Assembly (NCBI RefSeq): GCF_001854805.1
Contig: NZ_MBLO01000249.1
Location: 12,564-76,563 of the forward strand
From: Pseudofrankia coriaricola
GTDB taxonomy: Bacteria > Actinomycetota > Actinomycetes > Frankiales > Frankiaceae
Direction: 5' to 3'
Length of the DNA: 64,000 nucleotides
The notes below the pieces were generated by a model that saw nothing but the letters and a program-made list of their open reading frames with translations, had not been told where the DNA came from and did no database searches. Shown here piece after piece: positions 29,823 to 38,313 of this stretch (position 1 is its first letter; every line of letters starts with the position of its first letter). The position numbers and the translations under genes were made by a program.

Positions 29823-31694
29823 ATGGCGGACGACGAGGGCGGGTGCCGGATCGGGCTTGCCGAGCATCTGCGTACACCGGAGCTGGTGTTCGGGATCGTG
29901 CGGACCGTCGGCACGGAGACGGCGCCGGTGCTCCAGGAGCTGCACGCCGCGCTCGCGGCCGCGAACTACCTGGTCTTCCGGATCGACCTGGACGCCCTGC
30001 TCGCGCCGATGGAACCCGGCGACGACACCGGGCGGCCCGTCGCCGCGGGCGTCGCTCCCGGCGAGGCCGCGCGCGCGGAACCATCCGCGCCGGCGGCGCC
30101 GCCCGCGATGAGGGAACCGTCGGCGGCCAGAGGGCCCGCCGGGACGGCCGAGCCGCACGGCCCGGCGGAGTCGCCCGGAGCGGCGAAGCCAGCGGGACCA
30201 GCGGGACTGGCCGGCCGGCCGGGGCCGGTGGACCTGCCGGCGGACGAGCCGACGCGGCGCGAGCTGCTGATGGACGCGGGCGACCAGCTGCGGGCGCGGC
30301 TGGGCCGGGCCGACGCGGTCGCACTCGTCGGGGTGCGCGAGATCCACGAGATCCGCGGCGGCGACGGCATCGACCACATCCGCCCCCGCGCGTTCGTCCT
30401 GGACAGCCTGACCCACAAGGCCGAGGTGGAGACGCTGCGCCAGGTCTACGGCCGGCGCGCCTTCTTCATCGCCTGCGACGCGCCGCGCCCGGAGCGGGCC
30501 AGGATGCTCGCGCAGCTGTTCGAGCGCAGCGCCGGGCTCGCCGCGACCGACGCCGAGCGGGCCGCGACCCATGCCGTCGACCGCGACTTCGGCCTGGCGA
30601 CCAGCCTCACCTCACCCCCGGTCCCGCGCGGGCTGCGGCTGTCGTCGTCGGCGGCGCTGGAGCGCTGCGACCTGTTCGTCCGCTGCGACGACCCGACGCA
30701 GACCCGCCGGCACGTGCGCCGCCTGGTCGAGTGCATCCACAGCCACCCGTTCCATACGCTGACGATGGACGAGCTGGGCATGGCCGCCGCCTACCGCGGC
30801 TCGCTCACTACGGCGGTGCTGGCCCGCCGCGTCGGCACAGCGATCATGGTGGACGAGCAGATCGTCGCGGTCGGCGCGAACGAGGTGCCGAAGGCTGGCG
30901 GCGGCTACTACCACACCGAGAGCCAGCCGGACGGGCGCGAGTTCATGGCCGGCCTGGACGCCTCCGACGGCATCCGGGCGCAGATCCTCGCCGACCTGCT
31001 CGCCCGGCTGCGCGCCGGCTGGTTCACCCCGGAGCTGCGCCGGCGCACCGTCGCCGAGCTCACCGAGCTCGCCATCAACGACGAGAACATCCGCGACGCG
31101 GACCTGTTCGACGTCATCGAGTACGGCCGCACCACCCACGCCGAGATGGTGGCGATCACCTCCGCCGCCCGCCGCGGCATCTCGATCGAGGGCGGCACCC
31201 TCTACAGCACGACGCTGCCCTGCCACGAGTGCACCCGCAACATCATCGCCTCGGGCCTGGCCAGGGTCGTCTACCTGGAGCCGTACCACAAGAGCAAGGG
31301 CGGCGAGCTGCACCGCGACGCGATCGACCTGTTCCCCGAGCCGATGGCGCGTACCGACCGGGTGTCGTTCGAGCCGTTCTCCGGCTTCTCCCACCACCGC
31401 CTGTCGGACCTGTTCTCCTGGGTGCCGCGCAAGGCCGACGACGTGCGGCGCGCCAGCGGCGAGCGGATCCGCCTCGACGGCCGCGCCGTGATCTGGCGCG
31501 CCCACGAGGCGGCGCTGCGCCCCAGTATCAGCGACCCGGCGTTCGCCGAGACCGACGGCCTGACCCGCCTCGTCACCGAGATGCGGGTCCTCGCCGCCCT
31601 CCCGGGCCCCCGCCCCCGCTCCGCCTGCACCCCCCTCAAGGACCTGGAAGCCCTCCTCGACACCATCGCCACCACCCTCGACAACGGCACGTGA
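29823..31694 (+). CDS. Anti-phage dCTP deaminase-like protein (P-loop-like domain + deaminase)
   Basis: A 623-residue protein with the two-part architecture of the anti-phage dCTP deaminases (AvcD-type). The first part (about 1-62 and 141-310) begins PELVFGIVRTVGTE, the degenerate nucleotide-binding motif of these proteins, with an Ala/Pro/Gly-rich insertion (about 65-140) splitting it. The deaminase part (about 318-520) has the zinc motif THAEM with His439 and Glu441, and PCHEC with Cys467 and Cys470, all intact. Known members convert dCTP to dUTP on infection and starve phage replication; a toxin-antitoxin-like RNA controls some. No such RNA was identified here. Ordinary deoxycytidylate deaminase is less likely because of the size and N-terminal domain. 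Confidence 0.82.
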   Translation: MADDEGGCRIGLAEHLRTPELVFGIVRTVGTETAPVLQELHAALAAANYLVFRIDLDALLAPMEPGDDTGRPVAAGVAPGEAARAEPSAPAAPPAMREPSAARGPAGTAEPHGPAESPGAAKPAGPAGLAGRPGPVDLPADEPTRRELLMDAGDQLRARLGRADAVALVGVREIHEIRGGDGIDHIRPRAFVLDSLTHKAEVETLRQVYGRRAFFIACDAPRPERARMLAQLFERSAGLAATDAERAATHAVDRDFGLATSLTSPPVPRGLRLSSSAALERCDLFVRCDDPTQTRRHVRRLVECIHSHPFHTLTMDELGMAAAYRGSLTTAVLARRVGTAIMVDEQIVAVGANEVPKAGGGYYHTESQPDGREFMAGLDASDGIRAQILADLLARLRAGWFTPELRRRTVAELTELAINDENIRDADLFDVIEYGRTTHAEMVAITSAARRGISIEGGTLYSTTLPCHECTRNIIASGLARVVYLEPYHKSKGGELHRDAIDLFPEPMARTDRVSFEPFSGFSHHRLSDLFSWVPRKADDVRRASGERIRLDGRAVIWRAHEAALRPSISDPAFAETDGLTRLVTEMRVLAALPGPRPRSACTPLKDLEALLDTIATTLDNGT

Positions 31695-31719
31695 GGCGGG
31701 CGCGCGGAGCGCCCCCGCC
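31695..31719. terminator. Hairpin between convergent genes
   Basis: GGCGGGCGC at 31695-31703 pairs with GCGCCCCCGCC (31709-31719) with one bulged C and a five-base loop. It begins right after the deaminase stop codon and lies before the stop of the convergent metzincin-like gene at 31729. Confidence 0.55.
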
Positions 31720-31728
31720 CGCCACCGT

Positions 31729-34065
31729 TTATGCGATGCGGCTGGCGGGGAACCAGTTCCCCGAGGCGTCGCGGAACATCTGGTGGAGGCGGTCGCCGAC
31801 GCGGGCGACGACCTCCAGGTGGCCCTGGAAGGTGCTCTGGATCATCGTCACCGCGTCGACACGGCCGAGGTTCGTCGCGAACGGGCGCGGGCCGCTCCAC
31901 GGGGTGGCGAAGGCGCTGTTGTTCCGCCAGTAGTGGATCAGCCCGCTGTTCGCGCCCGGCACGACGACCTCGAAGTTGCGTGACGACCCGAACACGCTCT
32001 CGATCATCACCGGGTTGCCGGCTACGCCGTCGGCGAAGGCGACCGTGATGTGCCAGGCGGCCGCGGAGGTCTGGTCGCGCCAGATGTGGAGCAGCCGGCT
32101 GCCAACCCGCACGACCGCCTCCAGGCTGCCGACGCCGCCGCCCCGGCTGCCCTGGATGAGGCTGACGGCGTCGGCGTGACCGAGTTCCGGCAGGACCTGG
32201 CGCGGGTTGCTCCAGGGGAAGCCGAAGACGTCGTGGTTGCGCCACATGTGCATCAGGCCGACGCCGGTCGACGGGAAGAGCATCTCGAAGTTGCCCCGGG
32301 AGCCGTAGCGGCTCTGCACCAGCGAGTGCGTGCCGGCGGCGCCGGTGGCGATCCGGGCGGGCTTCGACCAGACGAACGTGCCGGTGCTGTCCCGCCACAG
32401 GAAGTGCAGGTCGGCACCGACCCGCACGACGGTCTCCAGCGGCCCCGGTGCCTGCAGGGTGCTCTGGACCATCGACACCGCGTCGAGGCGGCCGAGCACC
32501 TGCGCGGTCTGGAACGGGTCCTCCCAGGGGAAGCCCGGCTGGTCGAAGTTCTCCCACCGGTGGGTGAGGCCCGAGAACGACGAGGCGGAGAGCAGCTCGA
32601 AGTTGCCGAGTTGCCCCAGGCCCCTGGCCTGGATGAGGAGCGGGTTGCCGGTGGCGCCCCGGCCCCAGCCGACGTGCGCCGGGGTGTACCGGCAGAAGTT
32701 GAACGTGTTGCCGCGCATCAGGCAGTCGACCGGGGCGGCGGCGCAGGCGTCGCAGTTGCCGTTGACGACCCCGAACCGGCCCCATGCCCCGCCGCAGTCG
32801 CAGCCCGACGAGGCGTACTCGTCGACCGCGCCGAAGATGTGGCACGACTCGTGGGCGACCACCCGGTCGAGGTTGTCCGGGCCCCAGCCGTCGTTGTCAT
32901 ACGTCAGCACCAGCCGCGGCCCGCCGATGGCCGCGTAGGCGAAGTAGCGCACCGGGTACTTGGTGACGAACATGACGTAGCCCCAGCGGGTGCCGAGCTG
33001 GCCGCGGACCTCGTCGGCGTAGTCGTAGACGCCGTCGAAGTTCGCCTGGTAGCCGAGCTTGGCCATCGTCGGGTCGCGCCAGTAGGCCTCCAGGTCGTCC
33101 TGGGACGGGTCGGCGGCCTGGCCGAGCCGGACGATCTGGATGTCGTAGCTGAACGTGACGTCGGCGGCCGGGTTGGCGGCCGCGAGCCAGGACAGGCCGT
33201 TCTGCGCCTCGGCGACGACCTTCGTCCGCTCGGCCGCGGTGAACTGCAGATCGGCGGTGGGCCCCTCGACGAGGACCAGGCCGACGGCGACGCTGCCCTC
33301 CAGGTAGGAGCTCAGGGGCGCGGCGCCCACCTCGCCAGCGGTGGAGGTGCCGTCGGGGGCGATCGTGGCGCCGGCGGAGCGGGACGCGACCTCCGCGGCC
33401 ACGGCCGCGGCGTGCACCTGCATGGGCGCGACGTGCGCCGGCAGGTCCGCGACGGCCAGGGCACTCGGCCCCGGGGCGTCCGCGGTGTCTTCGCCCGCGC
33501 CGCCCGCGTCGCCCGTGGGCGTGGCCGGTGGGCGGACGCGCGCGGCTGCCCCCCGGGGAGGCGCGATGTCGGTGCAGGCGTACTCCATGTCCCACAGCTG
33601 CCCGTCACGCGGGCGCTCCTGCTTGCCTCGCCGGTAGGCGGCGCTCGCGCGCAGCCGGAACGCCTCAAGGCCGAGGGTCTCGGTCCGGTCCAGCCCGGCG
33701 GCGAGGCCCGTCGTCGCGACGACCGACCCGTCGGTCGAGCCGAGGGCGGCACGGTCGTGGTCGTCCGTCGTGGCCGCGGCCCGCGGTGTCGCCCGCTCCG
33801 CGACCGCCGGCTGCCCGCCGGCGCCAGGAACGCCGAACGCGCCGAGGACCTGGACCCGCCCGTAGCGGTGCAGGACGCGTTCCCCGGCGGCGACGGCGGC
33901 GGCGGCCGCTGGGTCCGCGCCCGTGGGCTCGGCGGCGGAGCCGATGGCCGGCGTGGCCGGCTGATCGTCAGGTGCCACCCGCAGGCCGGCTCCGCCCACC
34001 CCAGAAGACCCGGTGGCGCCGGGCGCGATCAACACCCGCTCGTCGGCCGGAACATCCCCCGCCAT
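31729..34065 (-). CDS. Metzincin-like zinc metalloprotease with C-terminal 105-residue repeats
   Basis: A 778-residue protein not recognised as a named family. Residues 1-250 are Ala/Pro-rich and probably disordered, without a clear signal peptide. The middle (about 255-472) holds HESCHIFGAVD: His405, Glu406, His409, Gly412 and Asp415 fit the metzincin zinc motif HExxHxxGxx(H/D), followed about 35 residues later by CLM, a candidate Met-turn, inside a Cys-rich patch. From 474 to the end three repeats start at 474, 579 and 684 (period 105), each made of two halves such as NFE...GL-H-WRN and LE-VVRVG-L-H-WRD, suggesting a six-bladed beta-propeller. It may be a secreted or defence-related protease; the role is unknown. 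Confidence 0.7.
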   Translation of the reverse strand: MAGDVPADERVLIAPGATGSSGVGGAGLRVAPDDQPATPAIGSAAEPTGADPAAAAAVAAGERVLHRYGRVQVLGAFGVPGAGGQPAVAERATPRAAATTDDHDRAALGSTDGSVVATTGLAAGLDRTETLGLEAFRLRASAAYRRGKQERPRDGQLWDMEYACTDIAPPRGAAARVRPPATPTGDAGGAGEDTADAPGPSALAVADLPAHVAPMQVHAAAVAAEVASRSAGATIAPDGTSTAGEVGAAPLSSYLEGSVAVGLVLVEGPTADLQFTAAERTKVVAEAQNGLSWLAAANPAADVTFSYDIQIVRLGQAADPSQDDLEAYWRDPTMAKLGYQANFDGVYDYADEVRGQLGTRWGYVMFVTKYPVRYFAYAAIGGPRLVLTYDNDGWGPDNLDRVVAHESCHIFGAVDEYASSGCDCGGAWGRFGVVNGNCDACAAAPVDCLMRGNTFNFCRYTPAHVGWGRGATGNPLLIQARGLGQLGNFELLSASSFSGLTHRWENFDQPGFPWEDPFQTAQVLGRLDAVSMVQSTLQAPGPLETVVRVGADLHFLWRDSTGTFVWSKPARIATGAAGTHSLVQSRYGSRGNFEMLFPSTGVGLMHMWRNHDVFGFPWSNPRQVLPELGHADAVSLIQGSRGGGVGSLEAVVRVGSRLLHIWRDQTSAAAWHITVAFADGVAGNPVMIESVFGSSRNFEVVVPGANSGLIHYWRNNSAFATPWSGPRPFATNLGRVDAVTMIQSTFQGHLEVVARVGDRLHQMFRDASGNWFPASRIA

Positions 34066-34372
34066 AGTCGATCCTTTGTCCTCTCGTGGATGAGCAGTGG
34101 GGAGTGCTGTGGACTGCTGTCGGGATTTGTATCGTGCCCTCCGTGCCGGACGGGCACTTTCGCCCTACTCGGCAGTTATCGACAGCCGGGAGACGTGCCG
34201 CTGTGGTCGTCCCGGGGCGTGGCAGGTTGTTGCCAAACCCGCCGTCGTGGCCCGGCTTTTGACCGGGTGCCGGGGAACGGCCGTCCCGCCGATGGCGATC
34301 TCGCCGATGGCGGTCCCGCCGATGGCGGTCCCGCCGTGCCCGCGCGGACCGGGCCCGGCCCGGCCGAGCTGG
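34066..34372. other. Intergenic region with a 15-bp tandem repeat
   Basis: Between two minus-strand genes. Near 34289-34333 the unit GCCGATGGCGGTCCC occurs about three times with small changes (one reads GCCGATGGCGATCTC). The part near 34066 should contain the metzincin-like gene's promoter. No gene is seen. Confidence 0.45.
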
Positions 34373-34627
34373 TCAGGCGGGCGGGAGACGGTGCTGCGGC
34401 CCACCGCCGGTGGAGGGCCCGGACGTCATGTCCGGCCAGCCCGGCATCTGCATGGGCATTGCCGGCGGCATCGCCCCGGCCCCGCCCTGCGCGGCGGCCT
34501 GCGCGCTCATGGCCTCGGACACCTTGCGCATGATCGCCTCGACCAGGCGCACCGCCTGCCCGGTGGCCAGGTTGAGCACGATCTCGGAGTCACCGGCGAC
34601 CTGGAAGCGCACCGACACGTCGGCCAT
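34373..34627 (-). CDS. 84-residue hypothetical protein
   Basis: A small protein starting MADVSVRFQVAGDSEIVLNL and ending in a Gly/Pro/Met-rich tail (AMPPAMPMQMPGWPDM). The N-terminal half is compatible with a small beta-alpha fold (VRFQVAGDSEIVLNLATGQAVRLVEAIMRKV). GGGAAAGG precedes the ATG, which is preferred over an upstream start. It is divergent from the Nif3-family gene. The family is not recognised. Confidence 0.5.
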   Translation of the reverse strand: MADVSVRFQVAGDSEIVLNLATGQAVRLVEAIMRKVSEAMSAQAAAQGGAGAMPPAMPMQMPGWPDMTSGPSTGGGPQHRLPPA

Positions 34628-34812
34628 GTGGCCTTTCCCTTCGTCGTGGACGTTCTGGGTCGCAGACTGCCCAGCCCGCTTGCGTGAAGCGTGGAGCCGT
34701 CCGTGGCGCGAAGAAACAGACGATGCGCCTCGTTCGGCCCGGACAGTCCGCACCGCAAGTGAACTTACGGCGTTGCGATTTGCGGTATCCGCCCCCCGGT
34801 AGGGTCGCGCTG

Positions 34813-35796
34813 ATGAACAACCACGTGGACACGACGGGTGACGACACGGGCGCTACCAACGTGGTCACCTCAAGCCCCGTGGGCCGCCCCGCCCAGGCCG
34901 CCGGGACGGCTGCCCTCGGGGACGCCGGCGCCGCCGTCACCCCCGGCGATGTGACGGCCGGCGGCGTGACCGTCGCTGACTGCGTCGCCGCGCTCGAGGA
35001 CGCCTACCCGCCCGGGTTCGCCGAGTCGTGGGACGCCGTGGGCCTGTCCGTCGGCGAGCCGGACGCGCACGTGGGCCACGTCCACTTCGCCGTCGACCCG
35101 ACCGTCGAGGTGGCCGCCGAGGCGGTGGCGCTCGGCGCGGGCCTGCTCGTCACCCACCACCCGCTGTTCCTGCGCGGCGTGCACGGCGTCGCGGCGACGA
35201 CCGCGGGCGGGCGGGTCGCCACCAGCCTCATCCGCGGCGGGGCCGCGCTGTTCACCGCCCACACGAATGCCGATGTGGCCTGTGCCGGCGTCAACGACGC
35301 GCTGGCCGCCGCGCTCGGCCTCACCGACGTTCGCCCGCTCGCCGAGGGCCGGGGCAACCCGGGGCTCGGCCGGCTCGGCGACCTGGCCGCGGCCGAGCCG
35401 CTGTCGGCGTTCTGCGCCCGGGTCGGGGCCGCGCTGCCGGCGACCGCCGGCGGCGTGCGGGCCACCGGCGACCCGGACCGGCCGGTGCGCCGGGTCGCGG
35501 TCTGCGGCGGCTCCGGCGGGGAGCTCGCCGCCGCGGCCGCCGCCGCCGGCGCGGACGCCTTCCTCACCGCCGACGGGCGCCATCACCACGTGCTCGACGC
35601 GGTCGCGGCGCACGGCGTCGCGATCGTCGACGTCGCCCACTGGGCGAGCGAGTGGCCCTGGCTCGCCTACGCGGCCGAGCGGCTTGTCGCTGCTTTGTCC
35701 GCCACCGGCCGTACCGTGGTCACGTCGGTGTCGACGCTCGTCACCGACCCGTGGCGGCTGCACGTCCCCCAGGGCACGCGACCCGTGACGCCCTAG
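34813..35796 (+). CDS. Nif3-like dinuclear metal centre protein (DUF34)
   Basis: A 327-residue member of the NIF3/YbgI family, which binds two metal ions and has been linked to GTP cyclohydrolase-type or metal-homeostasis roles without a settled activity. Metal-binding motifs are THHPLFLRG, HTNAD and DGRHHHVLD followed by IVDVAHWASEW. ATG at 34813 has AGGGTCG upstream; the first 75 residues are a low-complexity extension before the conserved start TVADCVAALEDAYPP. It heads the three-gene set with the coiled-coil zinc-ribbon and RNase HI-phosphatase genes, an order common in actinobacteria. Confidence 0.9.
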   Translation: MNNHVDTTGDDTGATNVVTSSPVGRPAQAAGTAALGDAGAAVTPGDVTAGGVTVADCVAALEDAYPPGFAESWDAVGLSVGEPDAHVGHVHFAVDPTVEVAAEAVALGAGLLVTHHPLFLRGVHGVAATTAGGRVATSLIRGGAALFTAHTNADVACAGVNDALAAALGLTDVRPLAEGRGNPGLGRLGDLAAAEPLSAFCARVGAALPATAGGVRATGDPDRPVRRVAVCGGSGGELAAAAAAAGADAFLTADGRHHHVLDAVAAHGVAIVDVAHWASEWPWLAYAAERLVAALSATGRTVVTSVSTLVTDPWRLHVPQGTRPVTP

Positions 35797-35852
35797 CCGC
35801 CCCGCCCCGCACCTGTCCCTGCCCGACCCGCGAAGCTCGCCGCGAGGAGACC

Positions 35853-36596
35853 ATGAAGGCCGACCCAGCCACCCAGCTCCGTCTCCTCGACCTACAGACC
35901 CTCGACTCGGGCCTGGACCGGCTGGCGGCCCGGCGCCGCGACCTGCCCGAGCTCGCCGTCATCGCCGAGCGCACCAAGGTCGTCGACTCGCTGCGCGCCG
36001 ACATCGTCCGGGTCGAGACCGAGATCTCCGACCTCGCCCGCGCGCAGCGCAAGCTCGACGACGAGATCGACCTGGTGCGTTCCCGCGCCGACCGCGACCG
36101 CCGCCGCCTGGACGCCGGCCAGGTCAGCAACGCCCGTGAGCTGGAGAACCTGCAGTCGGAGCTGGCCTCGCTCGCCCGCCGGCAGGGGGTGCTGGAGGAC
36201 GAGGCGCTGGAGAAGATGGAGGCGGCCGAGGAACTCGACGCGCGGCTGGCGAAGCTCGTCGCCGAGCGCGACCGGGTCCAGGCCGAGCTGGACAGCTCGG
36301 CGGCCCGCCGCGACGAGGCGTTCGCCGAGATCGACGCCCAGGCCGCCGGGACCCGCCGGGAGCGCGAGACGCTCGCCCCGGCGCTGCCGGCCCCGCTGGT
36401 GACCCTCTACGAGCGGATCCGGTCGACGTCGAACGGTGTGGGCGCGGCGAAGCTGGTGCGCCGCCGCTGCGAGGGCTGTCACCTGGAGCTCTCCGGCGCC
36501 GACCTGCGGACGCTCGCGTCGAGCCCGGCCGACGAGGTGGTGCGCTGCGAGGAGTGCCGGCGCATTCTCGTCCGGACCGCCGAGTCAGGGCTGTAG
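35853..36596 (+). CDS. Coiled-coil C4 zinc-ribbon protein (zf-RING_7 type)
   Basis: A 247-residue protein. Residues about 10-170 form a long charged coiled coil (heptad-rich, with VSNARELENLQSELASL as the conserved turn), and the C-terminus is a zinc ribbon with CEGC and CEEC pairs (RRRCEGCHLELS ... VRCEECRRIL). It resembles the CdsZ/Rv2229c-type proteins next to Nif3 in actinobacteria, possibly a tethering or nucleic-acid-binding factor. GAGGAG lies eight bases before the ATG. Its stop overlaps the next start in TAGTG, showing translational coupling to the RNase HI gene. Confidence 0.88.
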   Translation: MKADPATQLRLLDLQTLDSGLDRLAARRRDLPELAVIAERTKVVDSLRADIVRVETEISDLARAQRKLDDEIDLVRSRADRDRRRLDAGQVSNARELENLQSELASLARRQGVLEDEALEKMEAAEELDARLAKLVAERDRVQAELDSSAARRDEAFAEIDAQAAGTRRERETLAPALPAPLVTLYERIRSTSNGVGAAKLVRRRCEGCHLELSGADLRTLASSPADEVVRCEECRRILVRTAESGL

Positions 36597-37882
36597 TGGC
36601 GGTGGGGGCGGTGACGAGCGCGCGGGTCGTGATCGAGGCCGACGGCGGGTCGCGGGGCAACCCTGGCCCGGCCGGCTACGGCGCGGTGGTCCGCGACGCC
36701 GACAGCGGCGCGCTGCTCGCCGAGCGGGCCGGCGCGATCGGCGTCGCGACGAACAACGTCGCCGAGTACCAGGGCCTGATCGCCGGCCTGCGGGCCGCCG
36801 CCGAGGTAGCCCCGGACGCCGAGCTCGAGGTCCGGATGGACTCCAAGCTCGTCGTCGAGCAGATGAGTGGCCGCTGGAAGATCAAGCACCCGTCGATGCG
36901 GCCGCTGGCCGCCGAGGCCGCTGGGCTCGCCACGGCCCGGCCGTCATCGGTCCGCTACCGCTGGATCCCCCGGGAGCGCAACAAGGACGCCGACCGGCTC
37001 GCGAACGAGGCGATGGACGCGGCTGCCGCCGGCCGCGTCTGGGAGCCCTCGACCACTCCGCCCTTGGGGCCTCCGGCCGCGCGAGGCTCCGCCAGTGTCG
37101 CCGCCGGGGTCCCCAGCGACTCTGCGCCAGCAGATCGCTGGGGGAGCGCTTTGGCCGGCCAGTCTCCGGACCCCACGCCCGTGCCCGCGCCGACGACCCG
37201 GCGGCTGTCGGGCTGGGTGGCGCCGCCGGCGCCCGCGACCTGGACCGTGCTGCTGCGCCACGGGCAGACCCCCGTCTCGATTGAGAAGCGTTTCGGCGGG
37301 ACGGTCGACGCGCCGCTGACCGAGGTCGGCCACGCCCAGGCCGCCGCCGCGGCCGAGCGGCTGCGCGGCGAGGCGTTCGACGCGGTGATCTCGTCGCCAC
37401 TCAAGCGCGCCCGCCAGACAGCCGAGGCGGCGTACGCCGGCCTGGTCCCGGCGCCAGGCCGCGACGAGGTCGCGTTCGTCGTCGACGAACAGCTGCGGGA
37501 GACCGACTTCGGCGCCTGGGAGGGGCTGACGTTCGCCGAGGCGCGCGAGCGCGACCCGGGCGGGCTGTCCGCCTGGCTCGCCGACCCGGCCGTCCCGCCG
37601 CCCGGCGGGGAGAGCCTCGCGGCGACGATCGAGCGGGTGGACGCCGCGCTCGCGGCCCACCGCGCGGCCTTCCCCGGCGGGCGGCTGCTCGTCGTCACCC
37701 ACATGGGGCCGATCAAGTCGGCCGCGTCGCTGGCGCTCGCGGCCGGGCCCGCCGTCTTCTACCGGCTGCACCTGGACCTGGCGTCACTGACGACGATCGC
37801 CTGGTACTCCGACGGCCCCGCCGTCCTGCACGCCTTCAACGACGTCAGCCACCTGCCCACGGGCTCCCTCGCCGACGAGTAA
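36596..37882 (+). CDS. Bifunctional RNase HI / acid phosphatase (phosphoglycerate mutase-like) fusion
   Basis: A 428-residue fusion like mycobacterial Rv2228c. The N-terminal RNase HI (about 8-145) has EADGGSRGNPGPAGYG (catalytic Asp16), NNVAEYQGL and MDSKLVV for the other acidic residues; it should remove RNA from RNA:DNA hybrids. The C-terminal histidine phosphatase (about 215-425) has LLRHGQTP and the second His in VVTHMGPIK; Rv2228c's second domain acts as an alpha-ribazole or acid phosphatase. GTG at 36596 overlaps the preceding stop. The linker (about 158-195) is encoded partly by a family B dispersed repeat in reverse orientation. Confidence 0.9.
   Translation: MAVGAVTSARVVIEADGGSRGNPGPAGYGAVVRDADSGALLAERAGAIGVATNNVAEYQGLIAGLRAAAEVAPDAELEVRMDSKLVVEQMSGRWKIKHPSMRPLAAEAAGLATARPSSVRYRWIPRERNKDADRLANEAMDAAAAGRVWEPSTTPPLGPPAARGSASVAAGVPSDSAPADRWGSALAGQSPDPTPVPAPTTRRLSGWVAPPAPATWTVLLRHGQTPVSIEKRFGGTVDAPLTEVGHAQAAAAAERLRGEAFDAVISSPLKRARQTAEAAYAGLVPAPGRDEVAFVVDEQLRETDFGAWEGLTFAEARERDPGGLSAWLADPAVPPPGGESLAATIERVDAALAAHRAAFPGGRLLVVTHMGPIKSAASLALAAGPAVFYRLHLDLASLTTIAWYSDGPAVLHAFNDVSHLPTGSLADE
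37072..37110 (-). repeat. Dispersed repeat, family B, copy inside a coding sequence
   Basis: GGCCTCCGGCCGCGCGAGG-CTCCGCCA read on the plus strand is the reverse complement of the core found at 50759-50786 (TGGCGGAGCCTCGCG-TGGCCGGAGGCC). It encodes part of the linker of the RNase HI/phosphatase fusion (GPPAARGSASVA). Confidence 0.65.
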
Positions 37883-37892
37883 GCGGTCCCGT

Positions 37893-38050
37893 GGCCGGAC
37901 GCTCCGCGCCCGCCACCGGGCGCCGCCTATCGGGGCGAGGCGCTGTACGCGCTCGCCCCGTGTCGGGCGCTGGGCGCCCTCCTCGCGTGGTTCCGGGCCC
38001 TGGCATATCGCGGTGGTATGGCTGGGACCGGGCTGACGAGGTGGCTGGGT
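37893..38050. repeat. Dispersed repeat, family C, copy 2
   Basis: Starts GGCCGGACGCTCCGCGCCCG (as at 26103) and later reads TGTCGGGCGCTGGGCGCCCT, GTGGTTCCGGG, GGCATATCGCGGTGGT and GGGCTGACGAGGTGG. Its second half is repeated 150 bases later. Confidence 0.75.
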
Positions 38051-38109
38051 GGGTATTGCGCCAATGCGCCGTCACTTGCTGTGGCTGGACATCCGAGCCC
38101 ATGGGATGT

Positions 38110-38196
38110 CTGTCGGGCGCTGAGCGCCCTCCCACGTGGTTCCGGGGCGAGGCGTATGACGGTGGTTGACCTGGTTGCAAGTCAGCGAGGTGGCTG
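38110..38196. repeat. Dispersed repeat, family C, copy 3 (direct repeat of copy 2)
   Basis: TGTCGGGCGCTGAGCGCCCT, ACGTGGTTCCGGGGCGAGGC, GTATGACGGTGGTTGACC and GCGAGGTGGCTGG align in order with 37961-38047, a partial direct repeat. Confidence 0.75.
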
Positions 38197-38198
38197 GC

Positions 38199-38241
38199 AG
38201 ACCTCCCAGATCGGCTCCGCCGCTCTGGCAGGGACCCCGGG
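38199..38241. repeat. Dispersed palindromic repeat, family A, copy 3
   Basis: CAGACCTCCCAGATCGGC then TCCGCC then GCTCTGGCAGGGACCCCGGG: shortened palindrome sharing GACCTCCCAGATCGGCT with copy 1 at 20454. Confidence 0.75.
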
Positions 38242-38313
38242 CGCAGCGCTGATGCGCCGTCACCACGGGTGGTTGGGTACCGCTTACCGCTTGACGGTTC
38301 CATCCATGGGGTT

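Larger units (their letters stand above)
37883..38313. other. Repeat-rich intergenic island
   Basis: A 431-base gap between convergent genes, made almost wholly of dispersed repeat modules: two tandemly placed family C copies and one family A palindrome. No gene is seen. The last part reads TTCCATCCATGGGGTTTTAGG. Confidence 0.6.

Noticed and set aside
32050-34533. 827-codon plus-strand open frame
   Set aside because: Antisense to the metzincin-like gene, which has clear repeats and a zinc motif in its own frame.
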